A stretch of DNA of 64,000 bases from contig CM019063.1 in assembly GCA_009667805.1 (NCBI GenBank), positions 352,370,942 to 352,434,941 on the forward strand, given 5' to 3'. Shown here piece by piece: positions 54,750-64,000 of this stretch; position 1 is the first letter of the stretch; each line of letters starts with the position of its first letter. The notes beneath the pieces were generated by a model. The model did not search any database. It was given only the letters and a program-made list of their open reading frames with translations, and was not told the origin of the DNA. Origin of the DNA: Leptobrachium leishanense (lineage: Eukaryota; Chordata; Amphibia; Anura; Megophryidae). The position numbers and the translations under genes were made by a program.

Positions 54750-56737
54750 CTCTTATATCTTCGTTGTCCTCCAACCCTAAACAGCTCTGGTCCACCTTCA
54801 ACACCCTCCTCTACCCACCTGCACCTCCCCCCACAGCTGCCTTCAGCGCTCAAGACCTGGCAGACTACTTCCTCAGTAAAACTCTAACTATCAGAAGCAA
54901 CATCCCAACACAAGATAGTTATCTGCCACCTCCACTCCCACAGGTCCCCTCTGCCACCCTCTGCCGCTTCCTCCCAGCCACTGAGGAGGAAGTCAATTTC
55001 TTATTGTCCTCCTCACATCTCACCACGTGCCCTCTCGACCCCATTCCCTCACATCTAATTCCTCCCCTCTCCTCCTCCCTCACCCCTGCTCTCACACACA
55101 TCTTCAACCTATCTCTCTCCACTGCCTCCTTTCCATTCGCCTTCAAACACGCGCTAGTTACCCCTTTACTAAAGAAACCATCCCTAGATCCCAACTCTCC
55201 ATCCAACTACCGCCCTGTATCCCTGCTTCCCTTCACATCAAAGCTCTTAGAAAAACTAGTCTTCAACCGCATCTCCCTCTTCCTGTCCTCCAATTCCCTA
55301 CTTGACCCCTTGCAATCTGGCTTCCGTCCCCTACACTCAACTGAAACTGCCCTCACCAAAGACCTCCTAACTGCTAAAAAACACGGCCACTATTCTATTC
55401 TCATCCTGCTTGACCTCTCGGCTGCTTTTGACACTGTTGACCACCCCCTCCTTCTACAGACCCTCAACTCTCTGGGTCTCGGTGACACTGCACTTGCTTG
55501 GTTGACTCCTATTTATCCAACAGGTCCTTCTGTGTGTCCTTTGCTGGTAACTCCTCCTCTTCATTGCCTCTATCTGTTGGTGTACCTCAAGGCTCTGTCC
55601 TTGGTCCTCTGCTCTTTTCCATCTACACCTCCTCCCTGGGCAAAATCATCAACAGCTTTGGCTTTAATTACCACCTCTACGCTGATGACACTCAGATCTA
55701 CCTCTCTACCCCTGATCTCTCTCCCCCTGTCCTTTCAAAAGTCAGTGACTGTTTATCTGGCATCTCCTCCTGGATGGCCTCCCACCACCTAAAGATCAAC
55801 ATGTCAAAGACTGAACTCCTACTTATTCCTCCCTCCAATGCCTCCCCACCTCCTGACTTCTCTATCACGGTGGAGGGTATCACCATCTCCCCATCAACCA
55901 AGTTCGCTGTCTTGGAGTTACACTTGACTCTGCTCTTTCCTTCATCCCCCACATCAAGTCTCTTTCCTCCTCCTGCCGATACCAACTGCGTAATATTTCC
56001 AGAATTCGGCCATTTCTTACCGCTGTCACCACAAAACAACTCATACACGCCCTGGTAATCTCCCGACTCGACTATTGCAATAATCTCTTATCTGGCCTCC
56101 CTCTGTCCCGCCTCTCCCCCCTACAATCCATCCTGAACGCCTCCGCCAGGCTAATTCACCTCACCCGCCGCTCTGTCTCTGCCGCTCCCCTCTGCGAGTC
56201 CCTTCACTGGCTCCCCATCCACTGCAGAATTAAGTTCAAAATCCTTATCCTTACCTACAAACCCTCACTAACTCAGCTCCCCACTACCTGTCCTCACTAA
56301 TCACCAAATACACCCCAGCCCGCTCCCTAAGGTCAAACAGTGACCTGCGCCTAGCTTCTCCCCGCATCACCTCTTCCCATGATAGACTGCAGGATTTCTC
56401 ACGCGCAGCCCCCACTCTCTGGAACGCTCTCCCTCGTACTGTCAGACTTTCCCCTAACCTCTCTTCCTTCAAACGCTCCCTTAAAACGTTCCTATTTAGG
56501 GAAGCCTACCACCCAACTCACTGACGCAACCATCAATCACTCTCACCTTACAGTCCTCTCCTCCTGTTTCCAACCCCAACCCTCCCAGATTGTGAGTTCC
56601 TATGGGAATAGGGCCCTCATCTCCTCCTGTACTGTTTGTCAAATGTTGTTCAATGTATTGTAACCCTGTCTATACTGTGCTTATTGTACAGCGCTGCGGA
56701 ATATGCTGGCGCTTTATAAATAAAGAATAATAATAAT
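54750..56737 (+). mobile_element. L2-clade LINE, 5' truncated, TSD AATACCAT
   Basis: AATACCAT lies at 54742-54749 and 56738-56745. The insert carries most of a reverse transcriptase and the L2-like tail: 'gattgtgagttcc', 'gtacagcgctgcggaatatgctggcgc', 'ttataaataaag' and then (AAT)n. It splits the 3' region of Penelope-like element 2. Confidence 0.88.
54764..56526 (+). pseudogene. L2 LINE ORF2, reverse transcriptase and C-terminus
   Basis: Recognised RT blocks in order: [48 protein letters not shown] (motif A Asp), [13 protein letters not shown] (motif B) and [10 protein letters not shown] (motif C, catalytic pair intact), then [18 protein letters not shown]. After that come SRLDYCNNLLSGLP and LHWLPIHCRIKFKI. 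A frameshift near 55498 and others near 55910 and 56260 break the frame. The endonuclease domain is missing because of 5' truncation. Confidence 0.9.
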
Positions 56738-56745
56738 AATACCAT

Positions 56746-59700
56746 AAGCTGAACATAAATAGTACCACAGATCAATCAAACAATCAATCAATCATTGCAA
56801 ACTGTCTGTGCAATCTTAACCCAGTGATTAAAAACATATATGTCTAAATGCTGGTACTTTTGTTATTACATCAATACACATCAATTTCATTACCATAAAG
56901 TTTATTATTAATATATATTATTACCTATCTGCCAGAAAATAGACATTAGTTCGCCGATGAAGAAATTTATTGTTATTAAACAGGTCAAAAATACAAAAAA
57001 GAAAACACCTTACTATTACAGCTCCACTGCTATTCTCAAAAGTTTACTTCCTCTCTCCTATATCTGCAAAAGATAATAAAAAATAACTTATTAGATATAC
57101 AAAATATAAAACCTAAAAAGAATATACGCCATTGTGTATATCTTTCTGAAAGAAGGAAGAAGGATATATTTATAAAAAAGGTGAAAGGTATGCCTCTCTA
57201 TTATGCCATTTGGGGAAATAGCATTAAGATAGTGAATCCAGTATAGTTCCCTACGCTTCAATAATTTCTCGATCCCCACCTCATGTCAATTAGGGTACTC
57301 CATCACTGACTTGAAAGCGTAATTGTGAGATGTCATGTCCACACCGTATAAAGTGTTCTGGAACTGGAAGATCTGCCTTTTTAATTCTAATATCAGATCT
57401 ATGTCTGATGAACCGATTTTTAACCTTTTGTGTGGTTTCACCCACATAGATCAATCCACAAGGGCACTTCAACAAGTAAACCACATAAGGTGGTACCCCT
57501 TGGTTTTGAATTTCCTCCCTGAGAAGGGATGCATGAAGGAATCACCTCGTATCACTGCATTGCAGCATGAACAGTTCAAACATGGGAAGGTTCCACTCTT
57601 AGGTTTCCCAAAGAATGGTCTTCCACCTGTATCATGTTTGAACTCCGCCCTAACCAATGTCTCTCTAAATGACCTCCCTTTCTTATAAGACATTAATGGA
57701 ATTGTCTGGAACTCAGGTATCATTGGATTGGCGTCCCTCAAAATAAACCAGTACTTGCATAGGGTATTTTTTACTTGTTGTGTGTGGGTTCCATATTTGG
57801 ACACAAATGGGATTCTCCCATAATTCTGGTTTTGAAAACTTTTGACGCCTAGAAGGCATCGTTTGTTGTTTAACCCTAGTAACTTCTGGTTTCAGTAAAC
57901 GCTTGGGATACCCTCTTACTCTAAATCTCTCGACCATTTCCGCCAATCTCTGATCCTTGGTGTCAGGTAAATTCACTACTCTCTAGACACGCATCAATTG
58001 ACTACGCGGGAGAGAGTTTAACAATGTAGTTGAGTGTGCACTGTCATACCTTAATAGGGAATTCCTATCAGTTGGTTTACGGTAAAGGTCTGTCATTAAT
58101 TTGCCGTCCCTCTTAATGACTAAAGTATCCAAGAAACTAATTTATGTAAAACTCGATGACATCTTGAATTTGATAGATGCTGACCCAGCATTAAGAAAGG
58201 TGAAAAATTAATCTAAAGACTCTTTGGGGCCTTCCCATACAAAAATAATGTCGTCTATGTAACGGTACCAGAGGTGGGCATATTGTTGAAAAAGATCACA
58301 TTTATATACCACATTCTTCTCAAAATCAGACAAATAGATGTTAGCATATGTTGGAGCTACATTGGTGCCCATAGAAGTCCCTCATATCTGAGTATAAAAT
58401 ACACCATCGAATAGAAAAAAAGCTGTTACCCAGCACCAGGCTGAGTAGATTGAGTAAAAATTGTAATTGACTGTCATGAAAACCCAATTCCATAAGTGCA
58501 CTCTTTATGGCATCTACACCCTCTGTATTCTGAATAGATGTATATAGACTAGTGATGTCTAGGCTAACCAAGATACTGCTGTCACTAACAGTGATATCAT
58601 GTAATTTAGCCAAGAAATCGTTGGTGTTCAGAATGAATGATGGAATCCGCTGGAGATAGGGCCGAGCCACCTTGTCCAAAAAAATGGACAAGGGGCTGAA
58701 GACAGCGGATACAATGGGTCTGTAACAGGTGCAGTAGTGCACACCAAGGAGTAGCGAGGTTGAGATCTTTAAGGACTGAAATATCTGCTTGACGTTTATA
58801 CACTGCTTGGTATACACAGACTTATACACTAGAGTCAGGGAGGATGAGCGAACAACTGAGTTGCTACTAAGCACTAAAGGTTTCAAGACCGAAAGACAAC
58901 TTAGAGCACGTTCAGAAACACAAAGATACTTCAGACAGTAGGTGAATTGTACGGACTGCAGGGCAGTCAGGAAATGTGCAGATTTAACGTTTTCTGATAA
59001 TCTGGAGCAGGTCAATGGTACCTTATGATATTCAGAGGTAACAGATACACATTGGGGTCTATCGCTGGTACAGTATCGAGTATATTTGGCGGTTTGAGCA
59101 CACTGAACATAGGCTGAATAAAAACAGTATCTTTCGATCGCAGTTTTCACAGAAGTGTGTGGCAAAGAAACATGAGCCCTGGGTTGGGTATAGTAACCTA
59201 ATGCGGCCACAGCCGATACCCCAAAACGAGAAGGGACAAAACTCCCGTATCGTGTAAACACCCCATCGGCAAACATGGGGTTAAACCACCAGAGCACAAC
59301 ACAGGCGATCTCAATCGAGTAGCAAATAGAATGGTAAAAAACAAGCCGGGTCAAAAATCCAGGGATTGTATCTAGAAATGGTTTGGCAACAGAATCAACA
59401 AACAGAATCAGTTTAGCGATGCGGGAACAGAACTCCACGACAGGGCAACGAGGCAACTCCTCGTGCCCTGTTTTAAACCTGGCGGCTGCTCATGACCACG
59501 CCATGCCCCGCCCCCTCAGACGCCACTCGGCCATTGCCGGGTGCTGGCACTCGGCCAGTTCTTGGCACAGAACCTTGCCCAGATCCCCCAGGCAGCGCAG
59601 CCGGGGCTGAGGATATAACAGGGTCTCCCGGGGGTGCAGTGAGGGACTTATGTATTTTGGGCAAAACATACATCAAAGGAGTCAATTTTTTAATCAGAAA

Positions 59701-60250
59701 TTTAGATAAACCCACATCAATAATCTGATTCTCCAGAGCATCCTGAACTAGAGTATGTATTTTTCCAGTTATTTCTAACGTGGGATCCCTTTCCATTCTT
59801 TTGTATGTCTCACTGTCACTGAGCTAACATCGTATTTCCTCCATATAATCCCTGCTATTCATGATCACCAGAGCTCCCCCCTTGTCCACTGGTTTGATTA
59901 TGATCGATGGATCATTGTGTAATTTCTTCAAAATATCAAAATCAGTTGCAGACATATTGGGGGAAGCTCTGGTGAAATGCTGCTGAGAATATACTTTCAA
60001 CATTTCTCTCTCCACAATATCAATATATGTTTCGATAGCATGCTTGACATTATGGGGTTTAAAGTTACTTTTTTCTCGTAAACCTAAAGCTTTAGAGTTG
60101 AAGGGTACTGGAGATGTATCACCCTCTACCTGCCCTGAGAACAGACATTTTAATCGAATTGTGCGGAAAAATTTAAACAAATCAACATGTACGTCAAATG
60201 GATCGATCTTTTCACTAGGGCAATGCGACAATCCTCTTGAGAGCAATTTT
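56746..60250 (-). pseudogene. Penelope-like element 2, split by a solo LTR
   Basis: On the minus strand the blocks run: 60246-59824 (N-terminal RT: DPFDVHVDLFKFFRTIRLK, SIIIKPVDKGGALVIMN), 59796-59621 (LPKIHKS), then after the LTR 58720-58341 (PIVSAVFSPLSIFLDK, VSLDITSLYTSI with motif A Asp intact). The frame then shifts and 58380-58200 gives SMGTNVAPTYANIYLS and RYIDDIIFVWEG (motif C intact). 57976-57290 has the linker and GIY-YIG endonuclease MVYLLKCPCGLIYVGETTQKVKNRF. 57279-57091 is the C-terminal ELYWIHYLNAISPNGI. Frameshifts occur at about 59810, 58385, 58190, 57710 and 57480. The element ends near 60250 at its 5' side, where the N-terminal region is missing. Confidence 0.88.
58721..59620 (-). 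mobile_element. Solo LTR of gypsy family G2, TSD GGGTC
   Basis: 900 bp, the complement of the G2 LTR, with GGGTC at 58716-58720 and 59621-59625. It falls within the reverse transcriptase of Penelope-like element 2. The LTR frame runs through its end in frame with the Penelope sequence, giving an open frame of 371 codons (58341-59456). Confidence 0.93.
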
Positions 60251-60836
60251 AAGTTTAGTTAACCCTGTGTTGCTTTCACCTGCCCTTGCAGTTTACAGTG
60301 CATCTCTGCATATAGGGGCTTCTCTCAGGAACCTTGACCTCACCTTCCTGCAAGTTATATTCATAGGGTTATATATTTACAGACCGACCACTTCCAAGGA
60401 TCGGAGGGCAAGTATAGGGTGGTGCGTGCCTGGTGGTACTGCCTCCGTGACAGCCGTTTGAGGGGAGGGGTAAGTACTGTGGCGTCTATAAGTTGTTTGT
60501 GATTTTTTGTTGTGTTTTTTTTATGTCTTGAGGAAAGCCCTGTGTTGGGGCTGAAACGCTGACTTGCCAGTGAATAAATTATTAGTTGATTTACAGTCCT
60601 GGAGTGCCGCCACCATTTTTCCAAAAATCTACATTCCACTAAGCTGAATGGCAGGCACCGGGCATCTTTGTAACTATTGAAGCTGGAGTGCTCGGCTATC
60701 GATTAATGTACATGCAAGGTTGGCTATACTTGAGCTGAAGCACCGGCCAAAAAAATTGGGAGTGACTACCACTACCTACATATCCCTCTACACATTCCTT
60801 TGTGTATCTTTTTCGAGCAAAAATTATTTTTTCTCA
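60251..60836 (+). other. 5' region of Penelope-like element 3
   Basis: Upstream of the first ATG of element 3. A hammerhead-like motif lies at 60525-60563: TTGAGGA, a perfect five-pair helix II AGCCC/GGGCT and GAAA. Core box one departs from CTGANGA, and helix I is short (GTC/GAC). Penelope 2 begins on the other strand at 60250, so the two elements face away from each other. Confidence 0.5.
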
Positions 60837-61679
60837 ATGGATGAGTTTTTACAAGCAGGGGCATACTCTGAAATCGCCCAAACATTACAATTTTCACAAG
60901 TGGAGACAGATGCTATCTTATGGTCGACTTCGAGTACTGAGTTATCCTGTACTAAAACCCACAAGGATGTCTATTTTGAGCTTTCACGACTCAAGAGGAA
61001 AGAAATTGATTTGGATTTACACGGACTTTTCCTTTCTGATTATCACCGGGCGAAGAGAATCCCCAGGGGTTTTAGGATCCACAATGTTCCAACCCTGGGG
61101 AGATCCAAACCTAAAGTCTGTAAAAACTGGACAGCAGTCCTCAATAAATGCTCCCTAGATTTGATGCTGGTGGCTATCCAGGACGTAAGGGAGGAACTCG
61201 AGGATGTTAAGAACCAAATTTGCTGTTATGAATTGGAACATGAGGACCTACTTTCGTCCTCGGAAGGATTGGCTTTAATCAATAGAATCACCGAAGAAAA
61301 TCTCAAATATAAAAACGAGCTGATTAAATTCAAAAGGGACAAATTGGAGCGGGTGAAAATGGACTATCTGGAACATAGAGTCTATAAGTGGCTTAGTAGT
61401 GGCAATAACACTAGACCATATAGGAAACCACGTAGAAAAATCCACAAACCTAACATCACCACGATCGATGTGACATCAGGGGAATCGGCGTCTGAGGGAG
61501 AAACAGTTGTTGCAGGACAGCCATCAGCGGGGTACGCCGAACAGGAATATACGTCAAAAAACTTAGGAACCACGACCAGAAGCCGGTTAAAAATCACCGA
61601 AAACCAAGGATGTCAAGAAGAGGCCAAAAGGGGAGATTACATTGGACAAAAAGGCAAACCTCCCCTCAACAAGAAATAA
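60837..61679 (+). CDS. N-terminal protein region of Penelope-like element 3
   Basis: ATG at 60837 opens 280 residues (MDEFLQAGAYSEIAQTLQF...). It has a helical, coiled-coil-like middle (VREELEDVKNQICCYELEHEDLL, residues about 115-140) and a basic Lys/Arg segment (YRKPRRKIHKP) near residue 200. It ends at 61679, overlapping the RT frame by 70 bases in the -1 frame. The region matches in position the charged N-terminal part of Penelope-like proteins. It may be a separate ORF or the upstream part of one protein separated by an indel in the A-rich overlap. Confidence 0.65.
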   Translation: MDEFLQAGAYSEIAQTLQFSQVETDAILWSTSSTELSCTKTHKDVYFELSRLKRKEIDLDLHGLFLSDYHRAKRIPRGFRIHNVPTLGRSKPKVCKNWTAVLNKCSLDLMLVAIQDVREELEDVKNQICCYELEHEDLLSSSEGLALINRITEENLKYKNELIKFKRDKLERVKMDYLEHRVYKWLSSGNNTRPYRKPRRKIHKPNITTIDVTSGESASEGETVVAGQPSAGYAEQEYTSKNLGTTTRSRLKITENQGCQEEAKRGDYIGQKGKPPLNKK

Positions 61680-63488
61680 GCCCCATCTTTAATTTATCAT
61701 CCCGGGTGCTTTCAAATGACGAAATTAAGATCCTAGCTAGAGGCTTGACCTATATTCCAACTGCAAAACCACAGGAATTGGAGTGGAATGTGGATTTATA
61801 TAAGTTTGGCCGCACATTGAGAATCACTGATTTTTTCAAGAATGAACAAACTAAGGAGTTCTCGGAATTTCGTATTCGGAGCAGTTTTGACCCAATCCCT
61901 AATCAAGCGTCCATTAAAACCTTTTTAAAAACAGTCAGAACAGAAACGGTACAGAAGATTAAACAACATCAAACAAAATTTAACAATACAATGAAAAAGG
62001 AATGGCAAATGATTAAGAGCCTGGCCAAGGATCCAACCATCATGATACGGTCGGCCGATAAAGGTGGATCGATAGTAATTATGGACTACTCTGATTATGC
62101 CGATGAGATACGACTATTACTGGATGATTCAATCACCTATAAAAAACTGCCCACGGATCCGTCTTTAACCATTCAAAGGACGTTTGAAGATAGTCTAATG
62201 AGGGGTCTCAACATGAATTACATCACGTTGGAGCTGTTTCAATTCTTGAACAAAAAATTTCCTAGAACACCAGTCCTTTATGGACTTCCCAAAATCCACA
62301 AGAATACACAGAGACCGCCCATGCGCCCCATTGTGTCTGCAGTTGGGGGCATTTTGGAACTAATTGCCAAGTGGTTGGATTTCTTGTTCAAAGCTCCGGT
62401 TCTCGATATACTCACTTGCGTTAAGGATACACCTGCGTTCCTCCACAGACTTTCTACGGTGAAGGGTGACCTCAGTAAAGTCATTTTAATAACTATGGAC
62501 ATCAAGAGCCTCTATACGATTATCCCCCACGAGGCCGGGGTAGAATCAATGAGAGAACTTCTTTGTCAGTCTGACAAATATACAGGCCCCTGTATAGAAT
62601 TTGTTTTGGAGTTGCTATTGCTGACACTTCAGAATATACTTCTTTCACTTTGAAAACGATTGGTTCCTGCAGTGCACTGGAACATCCATGGGTGCTGCGA
62701 TGGCGCCCATGTATGCAAATGCATACATGTTTGCGTGGGAGAAACAATACATTTTATCCAAATTTGCACTGAATATCGTCAAGTATGTTCGATACATCGA
62801 AGATATCTTTATTGTGTGGCGGGGTACTGTAGAAGAGGCACAATCCTTTGAAATTTATATCAACCTTGGAACCCCCGTGGAAGTAACGGCACAAATTAGT
62901 ACTACCATGATACAATTTTTGGATATCCAGGTTTATTTGAAGGATAAGCGTCTACTTTATTCCTTATATTCCAAACCCACGGATCGAAATACTCTATTAC
63001 ATGTGTCCAGCGCCCACCCTAGGCACGTCCAAGAATCACTCCCATATGCACAATTTTTAAGAGTGATTAGGAATAATTCTGAACAGGAAAATTGTGAAAA
63101 ACAGATGCTCTGCATGTATCAGAAATTTAGGGCTCGAGGCTATTCAACCAAGGTGTTAGACACGGCGTTAACAAAAGTAAACTCGACAGTTGCAAGACGC
63201 ACGGAGCAACAACCTCGACTTAGATTTCCAATGCAATACCATACGGCAACTGCTAAACTTACAGCATCAGTCAGAAGAAATTGGCACGTCCTAGAACAAG
63301 ATCCATCGTTACCAGCTATCTTCAAACAAAAACCGATGTTCTGCTATAAAAGAAGCAAGAATTTAAAAGATCTATTAGTTAGAACCGATCCGGTACACAG
63401 TTATTCCCAAGGGTCCGGGCAGTTTGTCAATCTAGGCTGCAAGAGATGCCTAGGGTGTGTCACGTGTGGACACATGATACCCTCTAAG
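61610..63488 (+). pseudogene. Reverse transcriptase and linker of Penelope-like element 3
   Basis: 61610-62653 (ATG at 61610) has LSNDEIKILARGLTYIPTA, SADKGGSIVIMDYSDY, YGLPKIHKNTQRPPMRPIVSA and ITMDIKSLYTIIP (motif A). A frameshift near 62636 moves to the frame holding TSMGAAMAPMYANAYMF (motif B) and VRYIEDIFIVWRG (motif C). Motif C has YIED where the family has YIDD. 62688-63488 continues through the linker and a Cys-rich segment (CKRCLGCVTCGHMI). A Harbinger MITE then interrupts the frame. The endonuclease starts after it and runs out of the window. Confidence 0.85.
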
Positions 63489-63912
63489 GCTAGGGTCAGA
63501 CGAAAGCAGTTTTAACGTGCGTTCAGACGCACGAAATCACGGCCGTGCTAGCAGCAAATGACGTCCAATGCCGGGGAACACACGAAGTATGGCTGCACGA
63601 ACGTTCGTCCGCGCAACGCAAGTGGCAAACGAACGCATTTTTTCTAGAACGTCAAACCTCTAGTACGGACTTACAGAGTGCGCTGCGTCCGCTAGAGGCG
63701 TGTGTGCGTGATTGGGAGACGTCAGACGCTGCTAATGTCCGGCCAACATAACGTCCAGACACAAAAAGTGTTTTATTGATGATCCGTACAAAATCACGGA
63801 CGAAAAGGCGCATCGTATGACCGCTATCGCGTACTCCGTGAAAAAATGCGTCCATTCGTTCTAACGCACTTTTTCACAGACAACTCGAAAATGCGTTCGT
63901 CTGACCCTAGCC
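63489..63912. mobile_element. PIF/Harbinger-like MITE, copy 4
   Basis: 424 bp with GGCTAGGGTCAGACG ends and TAA at 63486-63488 and 63913-63915. Interior matches copies 2 and 3 but in reverse orientation. Without it, the Penelope frame would be continuous across the site. Confidence 0.93.
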
Positions 63913-63915
63913 TAA

Positions 63916-64000
63916 AACGTTCACCCATCCACATACAGGCAGGAGCTTCAAAATTCGTTACAATATAACCTGTAAGACAGATTTTGTAATCTATAAGATC
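63916..64000 (+). pseudogene. Penelope-like element 3, continuation toward the endonuclease
   Basis: The frame resumes directly after the MITE duplication and reads GRSFKIRYNITCKTDFVIYKI, the segment just before the GIY-YIG endonuclease of Penelope-like proteins. Truncated by the window edge. Confidence 0.8.

Noticed and set aside
63545..63751. 68-codon frame near the right edge
   Set aside because: It lies within the non-coding Harbinger MITE; all four MITE copies lack a shared frame.

Overview
The window looks like a stretch of a large, transposon-saturated vertebrate genome, most likely an amphibian and probably a frog. This is inferred from the mix of element types: Penelope-like elements, piggyBac, hAT, PIF/Harbinger, Ty3/gypsy, L2/CR1 and L1/Tx1-like LINEs. 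I found no host protein-coding gene, tRNA or rRNA. Nearly every long open frame is a transposable element or sits inside one.

Layout: 1-3366 is a satellite-like tandem array (382 bp period) that decays rightward and carries a Harbinger MITE. 3367-5341 is the end of a piggyBac relic: transposase N-terminus, telomere-like repeats and a ladder of hairpins ending at TTAA. 5342-9806 is a decayed gag on the minus strand, split by a 2.3 kb non-autonomous LTR element (5657-7949) and a 1.2 kb piggyBac-type element (8080-9288). 9807-12646 is AT-rich with simple repeats. 12647-17954 is a hAT element holding a second hAT (13506-16968), which itself holds a Harbinger MITE, a minisatellite and a piggyBac-type element. 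17963-20736 is unclassified. 20975-30157 is Penelope-like element 1 (plus strand), cut by a CR1 fragment, two solo LTRs and an ORF1-only L1-like element. 30158-33717 is AT-rich DNA with three DNA elements, one filled by a minisatellite. 33718-43778 is a degenerate tandem array cut by a hAT element, a short retroposon, a solo LTR and a deleted chromodomain-type gypsy element. 43779-46413 has two hammerhead-ribozyme copies flanking a minisatellite. 46414-54564 is a near-complete, very young Ty3/gypsy element on the minus strand. 54569-60250 is Penelope-like element 2 (minus strand), cut by an L2 LINE and a solo LTR. 60251-64000 is Penelope-like element 3 (plus strand), cut by a Harbinger MITE and running off the window.

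Most boundaries rest on target-site duplications (TSDs) read directly: TWA for Harbinger, 8 bp for hAT, TTAA for piggyBac, 4-5 bp for LTR elements, longer for LINEs. The nesting gives a relative order of insertion. The least explained items are the paired hammerhead ribozymes at 44.1 and 45.4 kb, an open frame of up to about 200 codons inside every copy of one gypsy LTR family, and the hairpin ladders of the piggyBac-type elements. All functional statements are sequence-reading inferences; no database search was possible.
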